Shown here piece by piece: positions 44,976 to 52,687 of a stretch of 64,000 nucleotides of DNA. The notes below the pieces were generated by a model. That model was not told where the DNA came from, made no database searches, and was given only the letters and a program-made list of their open reading frames with translations. The DNA is from Paenibacillus sp. FSL H7-0357 (GTDB taxonomy: Bacteria > Bacillota > Bacilli > Paenibacillales > Paenibacillaceae), in NCBI RefSeq assembly GCF_000758525.1, contig NZ_CP009241.1, forward strand, positions 3,348,001-3,412,000, given 5' to 3'. Made by a program: the position numbers and the translations under genes. Positions within the stretch are counted from its first letter, which is position 1. Each line of letters opens with the position of its first letter.

Positions 44976-46397
44976 CTATTGTTTGGTGAGGACAATCTTA
45001 AGTGAGGTATGGCTCTGTTCCTGATTCTCGGCCATGCTGCGGATATAGCCGGACATGAAGCCGCCTTCCATACCTTCCCACAGTTTGTAGCCCGGCATGG
45101 CTTTAATCTCATCAATCGAACTGGCTGCAGTTCCTGCAAAGTAATTCACATTTAATTTGGCCATTACCTGAGCCATCGACTGCTTTTCTGCTTCGGTAAA
45201 GGATGTTTCTTTGAGCTTATTCATCGCCTTGTTGTAGGAAGATCCGGCAAAAGTTTCTTCTGCATATGTCTTAAAGTTTAGCAGATGGGGATCGTTAATT
45301 CCAGATGCTGCGGCCCAGCCCTCCACATCAACTGCAGCCGTATGATAGGTTACAGCGCGGGAGCTTGGATCAAAGGTCATAGCTCCATATTGATGGGGAT
45401 TCACAGCCATAGCACTTGTAGCGATATCATATACCGGCAATGCTTGAGAGGCTGCCTTATTCTCTTCGTTAACGGGTGGATCACGGCGGATATTCTGCAT
45501 ATGAATATGCCCGGACAGTACCAGATTCAGCCCGCTCCGGCGCAGCATCTTCATTGCTTCCTGGCTGTTGTTCAGCTTGAAGCCGGAAACGGACATCGAG
45601 GTGTGGCTCAGCAGGTTGTGGTGCATTACCGTAATGATCGAAGCATGCTGCTCGGCCGCCAGCTTTACACAGTCATCCATCCAGGAGAACGTACCTGGAA
45701 GAATACGCCCGTCGGTTTGCGGAAAACCGTATTTCTCGTTGTTGTTGTATTGGCTGCTGTCAATCATCAGCAGATATAGTTCCGGCGCTGCCTTTACGAA
45801 ATAACTCAGGCTGTTCTTGTCCCGGGATATGGCTTCATTATATCCGAAGTCTCCGTACATTCCGGTAAAATCTTTATCAGTGATATGCTCTGCAACAAGC
45901 TGCTTGTCCCCTTCAAAGGATCTCGCCCAAGGGTTGAACAGATCATGATTGCCGGGTATGACATACACAGAGGTACCCATATTCTCAATACGTTTCAGCT
46001 TCTCTGCAAGCTCCTTATGGCTGCTTGCTTCACCATTATTGGTCAGATCGCCGCTGAGAATAAGAAATTTCGGCTTCTGCTGCTGCACATCATAGAGCAG
46101 AGCTTCCGCAAGCTCATCGCTGTAAGGCAGCATTTTGCCGTCGCCACCGCTGACATAGGACTGGAAAGCAGTTCCGCCATCTTCCAGCGCTTTATCCAGG
46201 TAGTGGGTATCGGTTGCTACCCAAAAGGATACCGGCTCGGTATTTTGTTCCGAAGAAGACGGGACCGCTGTTGAAGTTGGTGGCAATTTTGTGTCTTTGC
46301 ATCCGCTGAGGCCTAAAGATGCTGCCAGCAATATAGATAAGGTCCAAGTCGTAGTGTTTTTTAGGGAAAAGGGGTACTTCAAAGACAATAATTTCAT
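44976..46397 (-). CDS. Metallophosphoesterase lipoprotein
   Basis: A 473-residue exported calcineurin-like phosphoesterase. The signal peptide ends in the lipobox LGLSGC. The metal-binding motifs are in order: WVATDTHYLD, ILSGDLTNNGE, IPGNHDLF, VMHHNLL and LSGHIHMQN. The C-terminal 120 residues are helical and specific to this subfamily. AGAAGGAAGG precedes ATG 46397. The substrate may be a phospholipid or nucleotide; nothing in the sequence decides it. Confidence 0.87.
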   Translation of the reverse strand: MKLLSLKYPFSLKNTTTWTLSILLAASLGLSGCKDTKLPPTSTAVPSSSEQNTEPVSFWVATDTHYLDKALEDGGTAFQSYVSGGDGKMLPYSDELAEALLYDVQQQKPKFLILSGDLTNNGEASSHKELAEKLKRIENMGTSVYVIPGNHDLFNPWARSFEGDKQLVAEHITDKDFTGMYGDFGYNEAISRDKNSLSYFVKAAPELYLLMIDSSQYNNNEKYGFPQTDGRILPGTFSWMDDCVKLAAEQHASIITVMHHNLLSHTSMSVSGFKLNNSQEAMKMLRRSGLNLVLSGHIHMQNIRRDPPVNEENKAASQALPVYDIATSAMAVNPHQYGAMTFDPSSRAVTYHTAAVDVEGWAAASGINDPHLLNFKTYAEETFAGSSYNKAMNKLKETSFTEAEKQSMAQVMAKLNVNYFAGTAASSIDEIKAMPGYKLWEGMEGGFMSGYIRSMAENQEQSHTSLKIVLTKQ

Positions 46398-46667
46398 GGT
46401 TGAAACCTTCCTTCTGCACTTTTGCTGAACTATTGTAGCTTATTTCTAGCGGAATTGTATATCGGAAAGTAAGGCGATGTTTCGAAACCTGTACAGGTGA
46501 TTATAGAAAAATAGTGGAGAGGGTATAAATATCGGGATTCCTGCGACAATAAGTGTTGGTGAAAAGAGAAGAAGCAGGAAATAGTTGTGAAATAGTATTG
46601 TGTTACCAGAATAAAAGTGTTAAGATTTAGAAAAGTTAGTTACTAAATAAATGGAGGTAGTTATTTT

Positions 46668-47267
46668 ATGTCTAAAAATTTTCTGGAAGTAGTAAAAGAA
46701 AGACGTTCCATTTATTCACTCAGCAAAGAAACTCCGATTTCCGATGCTCAAATCAAAGAGATTGTTGAAGCTGCGGTATTACATAGCCCAACTTCATTTA
46801 ATTCCCAAAGCTCCAGAGCCGTTGTTCTTCTAGGCGACAAGCATGATAAACTATGGGATATCACTGCTGAAACCCTGCGCAAGATTGTTCCAACAGAACA
46901 GTTTGAAGGCACTGCTCAAAAATTGGCTTCCTTCAAAGCAGGTTATGGTTCCGTATTGTTCTTCGAAGATCAGACAGTGGTGAAGAGCCTGCAGGAGAAT
47001 TTTGCCCTGTACGCCGATAATTTCCCGGTTTGGTCCAACCAGTCTTCCGGGATTCTGCAGTTTGTAGTATGGACAGCATTTGCAGAAGCAGGCCTAGGTG
47101 CGTCACTGCAGCACTACAATCCGCTAATTGACGATGAAGTGAAAACAACCTTTGACATTCCTGCAGAATGGAAGCTGATCGCCCAAATGCCGTTCGGTAA
47201 AATTGCTACCGCTCCGGGCGAGAAAGAATTCCAACCGATTGAAGACCGTGTAAAAGTGCTTAAATAA
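46668..47267 (+). CDS. Nitroreductase family protein (YdfN/HBN1-like)
   Basis: A 199-residue FMN-dependent oxidoreductase. N-terminal EVVKERRSIYSLSKETPIS and SPTSFNSQSSRAVVLL fit the FMN-binding region, and AFAEAGLGASLQHYNP is the typical middle motif. Relatives reduce quinones or nitroaromatics under electrophile stress. GGAGG lies close to ATG 46668. The gene stands alone after a 270-bp intergenic region, in which I see no clear regulator site. Confidence 0.87.
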   Translation: MSKNFLEVVKERRSIYSLSKETPISDAQIKEIVEAAVLHSPTSFNSQSSRAVVLLGDKHDKLWDITAETLRKIVPTEQFEGTAQKLASFKAGYGSVLFFEDQTVVKSLQENFALYADNFPVWSNQSSGILQFVVWTAFAEAGLGASLQHYNPLIDDEVKTTFDIPAEWKLIAQMPFGKIATAPGEKEFQPIEDRVKVLK

Positions 47268-47288
47268 GCATCCTATAGAGATGTTTAG

Positions 47289-47336
47289 AACCTCCTTGAC
47301 CGGGCTAATAAGTACTATAGCCTAATCAAGGAGGTT
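47289..47336 (+). promoter_or_regulatory. Hairpin that contains the ribosome site of the next gene
   Basis: AACCTCCTTGA (47289-47299) pairs with TCAAGGAGGTT (47326-47336), with an inner arm GGCTA/TAGCC. The right arm contains AAGGAGG, the ribosome site of the gene at 47343. The hairpin can also act as a weak terminator for the nitroreductase gene. Confidence 0.7.
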
Positions 47337-47342
47337 TTCATT

Positions 47343-47537
47343 ATGCCGTGGAACAAGGATGATTACCCGGATTCACTTAAGAATTTTATGGCGCCTGTAC
47401 GTAACAAGGCGATTGAGATAGCCAATGCCCTGCTGGAGGAAGGTTATGAGGAAGGGCGAGCCATCTCGATTGCGACAGCACAAGCTAAAGAGTGGGGCGA
47501 AAATCACGATAAGCAGATCCGTAAGAAAAATCATTAG
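47343..47537 (+). CDS. YdaT-like small protein
   Basis: A 64-residue protein. The segment AIEIANALLEEGYEEGRAIS and the motif IATAQAKEW match the N-terminal part of B. subtilis YdaT, a general-stress protein of about 150 residues that continues with a DUF2188 domain. Here the DUF2188 part is absent and a stop follows the AKEW region closely, so this is the short form. Translation initiation may be controlled by the hairpin over its ribosome site. It ends at a perfect palindromic terminator. Confidence 0.8.
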   Translation: MPWNKDDYPDSLKNFMAPVRNKAIEIANALLEEGYEEGRAISIATAQAKEWGENHDKQIRKKNH

Positions 47538-47540
47538 ACA

Positions 47541-47578
47541 AGAAGAGGACCAGGCGGTTAACCGCCTGGTCCTCTTCT
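47541..47578. terminator. Perfect 38-bp palindrome, bidirectional terminator
   Basis: A 19-bp inverted repeat with no loop bases: AGAAGAGGACCAGGCGGTT and its exact complement meet at GTTAAC. It lies between the convergent ydaT-like and parvulin genes. There is little T-run, so termination strength is uncertain. Confidence 0.75.
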
Positions 47579-47615
47579 GTGGGAAAGCTTGTCCTGTTAA
47601 ATATTGCGAACTGCC

Positions 47616-48827
47616 TTATTTGGCAGGGGGTGCTTCAGTTGCTGAAGGTTCTGCGCTTGTTTCTGGAGGTGCAGATTCTTTGGCATCAGTGAGCGAGTTG
47701 GTGATCTTTGCTTTGCTATTCAGCTCCGACAGCCAAGTGTTTGACATTTCGGATACCTTTTGTGCTTTAAGAGTCTTTTCGATTTCTGCTTTCTTTTCTT
47801 CCAGCGTATATTCTTTTGCTTCCTTGCGGTCGGTCACCTTGATAATGTGGTAGCCGAAATCACTCTTTACTGCACCGCTGGTTTCACCGACTTTAAGCTT
47901 AAAGGCCGCATCGGAGAATTCAGCAACCATATCACTGCGTTTGAAGAAGTTAAGATCGCCGCCGTTCTCTTTGGAAGCAGTATCCGTAGACTTTTCTTTA
48001 GCTAGCTTGGCAAAATCCGCTCCTTCTTTAAGCTGCTTGACGATGGAGTCAGCTTCCGCTTGGGTGGCTACAAGAATATGGGAAGCCCGGACTTCTTCTT
48101 CCTGTTTAAAGGAAGCTTTGTTCTCATCATAATAAGCGGAAATATCTTTTTCCGTAACGGTTACTTTCGGTTCAATCAGCTTGCGGATTTTCACTTGCAT
48201 AGGCATTTGCTTCTTCAGATCATCAAGGGTCATATTACTTTGTGACAATGCAGCGTTCAGGGCGTCTTCACCGCCGAGCTGAGTCTTAAGATCTTCAATC
48301 TCCGCATTGAGGTCCGCGTCGGTAACGGTGACATTGGCTTTCTTAGCTTCCTGATCCACAAGGGTAGTTGTGATCAGGTTCTTCAGTGTAGCTTCACCGC
48401 CGGCTTCAATCAGTTTATCGTAAAGCTGAGCTTTCGTAATGTCGGTTCCATTAACGGTTGCAACAGCTGTCTTGCTGTCGTCTTTTTGGAAAGGCGGTTT
48501 AATCAGTACAATGATAAGCGCAGCTGCGAGTACAATAGAAGCGATCATCCAGCCTTTTCCAGCTTTAGGGGAAGATGACGGTGGAGGAGCTCCAGCGCCC
48601 ACTTTGTTCATTACTGGAACATTTCTTTCAGCTTCTCTAACAGCAGGTGTCTCAACGGATTCGGCAGTTTTAAACACTGGTGTTTCGGAAGCGTTGACAT
48701 CACCGGTTGCTGGAGTAGACGCTGCCTCTTGGACTAACCCTTCATTGTTGTTTACGGAAGTGTTGCTTTCCTCCGTTGTTCCATTGTTGTTCTGGTGTTC
48801 GTTTTCGCCCAAATCTCTTTTGTCCAT
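47616..48827 (-). CDS. Membrane-anchored parvulin-type peptidyl-prolyl isomerase
   Basis: A 403-residue foldase related to PrsA/SurA. An N-terminal cytoplasmic region of about 93 residues rich in Asn, Thr, Ala and Glu precedes a transmembrane helix (about 95-114, GWMIASIVLAAALIIVLI). The extracytoplasmic part has a SurA-N helical region with TLDDLKKQMPMQVKIRKLI and a parvulin domain (ASHILVATQAEADS, GGDLNFFKR, SDFGYHIIKVTDR). A Pro/Ala/Glu tail ends the protein. No lipobox is present, so it is a type II membrane protein rather than a PrsA lipoprotein. GAAGGGAG is upstream of the ATG. Confidence 0.87.
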   Translation of the reverse strand: MDKRDLGENEHQNNNGTTEESNTSVNNNEGLVQEAASTPATGDVNASETPVFKTAESVETPAVREAERNVPVMNKVGAGAPPPSSSPKAGKGWMIASIVLAAALIIVLIKPPFQKDDSKTAVATVNGTDITKAQLYDKLIEAGGEATLKNLITTTLVDQEAKKANVTVTDADLNAEIEDLKTQLGGEDALNAALSQSNMTLDDLKKQMPMQVKIRKLIEPKVTVTEKDISAYYDENKASFKQEEEVRASHILVATQAEADSIVKQLKEGADFAKLAKEKSTDTASKENGGDLNFFKRSDMVAEFSDAAFKLKVGETSGAVKSDFGYHIIKVTDRKEAKEYTLEEKKAEIEKTLKAQKVSEMSNTWLSELNSKAKITNSLTDAKESAPPETSAEPSATEAPPAK

Positions 48828-48952
48828 TATAATTAATGACTCCCTTCAATATAGGTGTTGCCTGTCTTTCTACAACTTTACCAGAAATCAGGATTCCAAA
48901 CCTTAAGAAAGTATAAAAAAGTATATTTACTTTTTAAGATTCCATTAAGACA

Positions 48953-49042
48953 AGTGGAAACGGCTTCGCCGTCCTCAAAAGGACGGTATCCGTTTCAGCG
49001 AGAAATAGAAGGATAATTTATAGCGTGAAGCATATAAATTCT
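48953..49042 (-). repeat. Palindromic intergenic element, copy 1 (inverted relative to copy 2)
   Basis: About 90 bp nearly identical, in reverse complement, to 56380-56467. It contains two hairpin arms: a left arm around GGACGGTATCCGTTT and a second AATTTAT/ATAAATT arm. In this copy the partner arm has CTTCGC in place of ATAC, which breaks the long perfect stem and creates a smaller ACGGCTTCGCCGT hairpin. It lies in the 316-bp gap between the parvulin and LytTR genes. Confidence 0.85.
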
Positions 49043-49055
49043 TATATTTTAAAGG

Positions 49056-49098
49056 AAAAACCGGAGTTGCATGGTTGCACCACGCGCTTCCGGTTTAT
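49056..49098 (-). terminator. Terminator of the LytTR gene
   Basis: On the - strand AAACCGGA pairs with TCCGGTTT around a 22-nt loop, followed by TTTTT. It ends the LytTR gene just before the palindromic element. Confidence 0.72.
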
Positions 49099-49143
49099 GT
49101 AGAAGATATAAGAATGTATTCGTATATCTCTGAGTGTATCCGC

Positions 49144-49479
49144 TTAGGAGCTGAGGCCTCTGAGCAGATGTCGAATACTTTCCTGCTTCCGTCTGGGAAC
49201 ACGGACATTTTTGGCGTACAGGCCCATTTCACCGAAGTAGATACAGTCATCCTCAATTGCGCTGATCTTGTTCAGATTAACGTAGCAGCCTCCGTACACA
49301 TGATAATAGCTGGCATTGGATAATAAACGATTCAGTTGCTCGGCAGTCATTCTCTTTTTAATGTTGTAGTTTCTGCCGTGAAAAATGACCAAGTCGTGAT
49401 CTCCGACTTTAAAGAACAGAATGTCCGTCTCCACCTCGAAGTCCTCATATACGTTTCTGGCTTCCAGCAGGCTGCTCAT
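49144..49479 (-). CDS. Stand-alone LytTR DNA-binding regulator
   Basis: A 111-residue protein with a LytTR beta-type DNA-binding domain occupying almost the entire length: YVNLNKISAIEDDCIYFGEMGLYAKNVRVPRR is the usual strand-turn-helix pattern. No receiver domain is present, so it would act alone or as a partner subunit. AAAGGGGGAA precedes ATG 49479. Its promoter has an extended -10 and a cre site (49512-49525), so it should be repressed by CcpA when sugar is abundant. No obvious target gene can be named. Confidence 0.8.
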   Translation of the reverse strand: MSSLLEARNVYEDFEVETDILFFKVGDHDLVIFHGRNYNIKKRMTAEQLNRLLSNASYYHVYGGCYVNLNKISAIEDDCIYFGEMGLYAKNVRVPRRKQESIRHLLRGLSS

Positions 49480-49511
49480 TCGTGTTCCCCCTTTATAAAA
49501 ATTTACGTTGA

Positions 49512-49533
49512 TGTTAGCGCTTTCATTATATCA
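49512..49533 (-). promoter_or_regulatory. Extended -10 promoter and cre site of the LytTR gene
   Basis: On the - strand TGATATAAT (extended -10; TATAAT at 49525-49530) is directly followed by TGAAAGCGCTAACA (49512-49525), a perfect match to the CcpA consensus TGWAANCGNTNWCA. The -35 is weak. The position around +1 predicts repression by CcpA. Confidence 0.72.
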
Positions 49534-49595
49534 TATCCAATCTGATTTGAGAAGGCTTATTTTTGAAATGTTTTTTGTCATTTTTTACGTTGCAT

Positions 49596-49624
49596 TTGTC
49601 ATAGACGCTGAAAAATTGTAAATT
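49596..49624 (+). promoter_or_regulatory. Candidate promoter of the lactonase gene
   Basis: TTGTCA (49596-49601) and TAAATT (49619-49624) are 17 nt apart, about 80 nt before the lactonase start. The -10 matches 4 of 6 positions, so this is a moderate call. Confidence 0.4.
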
Positions 49625-49702
49625 ATAAAGATGACTGCCGTTAAAACTGCGGGCGGTTTGGATGAAACTATAGTTATGAAACCATGGAGGAGGAATACCG
49701 AG

Positions 49703-50812
49703 ATGAATGAGAATACTAAACTGTTGTTGTTTACTGGCTCCTACGCAAGTGCGGAAGAGAGCGGAGTTCAGGTGTTTGAATTCAACGGGGAGGCAGGGGG
49801 CACACTGGAACTGCTGGATACGGTGCAAGGTATCACGAATCCCACCTTTGTTAATGTTGATGCTTCGGGACAACGGCTGTATGCCATTGGTGAACAGGGG
49901 AATCGTGAAAACGTCAAGGAAGGCGAGGTTGTCTCCTTCGCCATTGATCCACAGACAGGCAAGCTGACCGAACTGAAGCGGATTCCATCGATGCCTGCCG
50001 CAGGCAAAACCCAAACCACCACCTGTCATATCTCCAGAGATCTGGAGAACGAATATATCGTTGTATGCAGTTACCATGGCGGAAGTATCGGTCTTGTGGC
50101 ACTTGATAAGCAAGGGCTGCCGCTGGCGCTTACGGATACAGCTCAGCATACCGGACATGGCACGCATCCGGAACGCCAGGACCGGCCGCATCCGCATTCG
50201 TCCGTATTCAGTCCAGACGGGCGTTTCCTGTTTGTGTCGGATCTGGGACTCGATCTGATTCGTTCCTACCGGATCAACCGGGAGCGGCAGACGCTCGAGG
50301 TTCATGACGAAACCCCGCTGCACAAGGGAGCAGGTCCAAGGCATTTTACCTTCCACCCGGACGGCAAATCTGCTTATGTTATCAATGAAGTGGATTCCAC
50401 GATTACTTCGTTTACATATGACAGCAGTGCCGGAACCTTGCATACGGTCGTAACTGTGCCGACTCTGCCAGCGGATTATGAGGGGGAGAACACTTGCGCT
50501 GAAATATCTTTGTCCACGGACGGCCGCTACCTTTACGGCTCCAACCGCGGGCATGACAGTATTGTGGTCTATGCTGTGGATGCCGAATCCGCTGCGCTTA
50601 CGTGGGTAGAGCATGTGTCTACACGCGGCGGCCATCCGCGCCACTTTACAGTGACCCCTGACGGAGCATTTCTGATTGTTGCCAATCGTGACGGGAACAA
50701 TCTGGTGGTATTTTCCCTCGATCCTGCCAGCGGGCGCCTTAGCTTCACAGGCAATACAGCAGAGGTGTCAAAGCCGGTATGTGTTAAGCCTGCTGTATTC
50801 TTCATCTCGTAA
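49703..50812 (+). CDS. Lactonase family protein (6-phosphogluconolactonase-like)
   Basis: A 369-residue seven-bladed beta-propeller of the lactonase family (B. subtilis YkgB/Pgl type), which hydrolyses 6-phosphogluconolactone in the oxidative pentose phosphate pathway. Characteristic repeats are LLFTGSYASAEESGVQVF, then YHGGSIGLVALD, HPHSSVFSPDGRFLFVSDLG and HFTVTPDGAFLIVANRDGNN. ATG 49703 fits GGAGGAGG at about 49686-49693. The family is diverse, so the substrate is not certain. It is monocistronic with a bidirectional terminator downstream. Confidence 0.87.
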   Translation: MNENTKLLLFTGSYASAEESGVQVFEFNGEAGGTLELLDTVQGITNPTFVNVDASGQRLYAIGEQGNRENVKEGEVVSFAIDPQTGKLTELKRIPSMPAAGKTQTTTCHISRDLENEYIVVCSYHGGSIGLVALDKQGLPLALTDTAQHTGHGTHPERQDRPHPHSSVFSPDGRFLFVSDLGLDLIRSYRINRERQTLEVHDETPLHKGAGPRHFTFHPDGKSAYVINEVDSTITSFTYDSSAGTLHTVVTVPTLPADYEGENTCAEISLSTDGRYLYGSNRGHDSIVVYAVDAESAALTWVEHVSTRGGHPRHFTVTPDGAFLIVANRDGNNLVVFSLDPASGRLSFTGNTAEVSKPVCVKPAVFFIS

Positions 50813-50863
50813 GTTATCACAAGACAGAGCGGTTAAGTGGACTTCATTCGGGTTAAATCCGAC

Positions 50864-50902
50864 AAAAGGAACACCGGGGAATTGCTCCGGTGTTCCTTTT
50901 GA
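50864..50902. terminator. Bidirectional terminator between lactonase and hfq
   Basis: AAAAGGAACACCGG/CCGGTGTTCCTTTT forms a 14-bp stem with a nine-base loop, and T-rich ends on both strands. Confidence 0.9.
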
Positions 50903-50950
50903 ATTAAGGCTGTAACGTTATGGTGGTTAGTGGTGATGTAAAATGGCTTG

Positions 50951-51172
50951 TTATTTAAGTGAGACGGGCTTAAGCGGCACAACCGTGGAAACTGCCGATT
51001 TAAAGAGCACATTTTGCCTGCCGTCACCCTGTCCGTGCAAGGTGATCGTGTAAGCGTCGTATGAGGTCACAATTCCCTGCATTTTAACTCCGTTGGTTGT
51101 AAAAATCGTCACGGGCACCTTTGTTGAAATACATTGGTTCAACAAACGTTCCTGTAATTTTAGACTTTCCAC
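50951..51172 (-). CDS. hfq: Divergent Hfq-like RNA-binding protein
   Basis: A 73-residue Sm-like protein. The Sm1 region is VTIFTTNGVKMQGIVTSYDAY and Sm2 is VLFKSAVSTVVP. In canonical Firmicute Hfq the Sm2 motif reads YKHAIS; here Tyr is Phe and His is Ser (FKSAVS), although the Lys and the fold-defining residues remain. Hfq forms hexamers that bind U-rich RNA at the Lys/His proximal site. It is not next to miaA, where the main hfq usually sits. GTG is the start, with GGAGTG upstream. Whether it is a paralogue or the only copy is unknown from this window. Confidence 0.8.
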   Translation of the reverse strand: MESLKLQERLLNQCISTKVPVTIFTTNGVKMQGIVTSYDAYTITLHGQGDGRQNVLFKSAVSTVVPLKPVSLK

Positions 51173-51283
51173 TTTGGCAGCACTCCATCTTTTTTATGAA
51201 TTGACTTCCAGGTCAATTATAACACGGGAAAGACTCTTCCTGGAAATGTGGTGGACGGCGCGGAATTAGACAAGGAGGTAGTT

Positions 51284-51964
51284 ATGCTTTATTATCAGTA
51301 CTGGTCCAGAGGTTTTCGCTGGTTTTTATGGTTTTTGTTAGGATTTAGTGTGATTGCTACGCTTGTATTCCTGAACAAGACGGTTTCCTTTGATACCTAT
51401 ATTATTCATATTGTCCAATCTGCAGAATCTCCTGCACTTACTTCGCTGGCTAAAGGATTGTCACTGGTGGGTTCCTCCAGTCTGGCGATCGGCATCTCAC
51501 TGTTGACTATGGCGTTGCTATTCTTTCTGCTGAAGCACCGGTTGGAGCTGATTTTGTTCCTCTGGGTTGCATTAGGTTCGCAGCTGCTGAATACAATGAT
51601 GAAACTGTGGTTTCACCGGGAACGCCCCAATATTCACCGGCTGATTGAGCAGGCGGGATACAGCTTTCCCAGTGGGCACTCCATGGCTGCCTTTTCCTTA
51701 TATGGTGCAATCGCCTATTTGCTCTGGCGGCATTTGCGGCGGCACCGTGAACGGTTTTTACTGATTTGTTTTACAGTTCTGATGACAGGCGGTATCGGGT
51801 GGAGCCGGATTTATCTGGGTGTGCATTACCCGAGTGATGTGATCGGAGGGTATACCGCAAGCGGTGCGTGGCTGATGCTGTCTATCGCTTTATTTGAAGC
51901 CTACCGGAATTCACGAAAGCGCAAATCTGCCGGAACAATTAATCAAGCGGATACCCGCAGGTAG
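51284..51964 (+). CDS. PAP2 family phosphatase
   Basis: A 226-residue membrane phosphatase with about six hydrophobic segments. The three signature motifs are present: KLWFHRERPNIHRL, PSGHSMAAF and SRIYLGVHYPSDVIGG. Likely substrates are phosphatidic acid, phosphatidylglycerol phosphate or undecaprenyl pyrophosphate. ATG 51284 fits AAGGAGG at about 51271-51277. It is divergent from hfq and monocistronic. Confidence 0.9.
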   Translation: MLYYQYWSRGFRWFLWFLLGFSVIATLVFLNKTVSFDTYIIHIVQSAESPALTSLAKGLSLVGSSSLAIGISLLTMALLFFLLKHRLELILFLWVALGSQLLNTMMKLWFHRERPNIHRLIEQAGYSFPSGHSMAAFSLYGAIAYLLWRHLRRHRERFLLICFTVLMTGGIGWSRIYLGVHYPSDVIGGYTASGAWLMLSIALFEAYRNSRKRKSAGTINQADTRR

Positions 51965-52013
51965 ACCTGCGTTGTATCCGCTTGATGTTTGGTGGTTTTC
52001 TTTTTTTGAACGA

Positions 52014-52484
52014 TTAGGGTTTGGCTTGATGTGCACTCGACGCATTGGCAATGCTCAGCTTCAGCAAAGCAGGCAGTCCGGCTTTTAGCTTCTGGACTTC
52101 GTCGGATGTCAATTGCCCGTCTTTGATGGACTCATCCAGCTTCAGGCTGGCGGCCTCACTCAGTTTTTGAATATATTGCTCCTCGGTCCAGCCCTTTTTC
52201 TCCTTAGCCAGCGTGTAGAGGGTTTTACCGCTTTTCAAACTGCGGATCAATTCTGTACGGTCGATCTCAAGCAGCTTGGCCGATTCATTCAGAATAAAAT
52301 AACCTCCGGCTTTAAAGCCCCGCACATGATGTGGATGGGAGGAATGTTCTTTTCCCGCATGAATGCTGTCCGGTGCAGGTGAAGGTGTGCTTCCGGCAGT
52401 GTTGTCTGCAAATGCAGCGGCTGGAGCCAGACTGAGCATCACGGCTGTGGCAAAGGCTGTTATTCTTTTAATGTTGTTGCTCAT
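52014..52484 (-). CDS. Secreted protein with LKSGKTL-type helical repeats
   Basis: A 156-residue secreted protein. A signal peptide ends at AAAFA, then a His-rich segment (HAGKEHSSHPHHVRG). The remainder has the pattern AKLLEIDRTELIRSLKSGKTLYTLAKEKKG with LDESIKDGQLTSDEVQKLK, a repeat that I know from many secreted Bacillus and Paenibacillus proteins of no known function. AGAGGTG precedes the ATG. It is an isolated gene on the - strand. Confidence 0.8.
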   Translation of the reverse strand: MSNNIKRITAFATAVMLSLAPAAAFADNTAGSTPSPAPDSIHAGKEHSSHPHHVRGFKAGGYFILNESAKLLEIDRTELIRSLKSGKTLYTLAKEKKGWTEEQYIQKLSEAASLKLDESIKDGQLTSDEVQKLKAGLPALLKLSIANASSAHQAKP

Positions 52485-52687
52485 GATTCACCTCTTGTGA
52501 TCGTTATGGGTACTGCAGTACACAGTATTCCCTGGAAGCTGAAAGAATTCTGAAAGCAAGCTTAAGCCATACTAAAAATTCGCCGGCCTTCTCCATGGGT
52601 AATAGTGGTTGTACCCTATTAGAAATTGACTTAAGTTCTGCAGGATATACATAAAAGATGATAATAAAATAGTAAGGAGGGATGATT

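Noticed and set aside
49526..50644. A long open frame on the - strand opposite the lactonase gene
   Set aside because: It has no ribosome site, no recognisable domain and lies wholly antisense to a well-supported beta-propeller gene.
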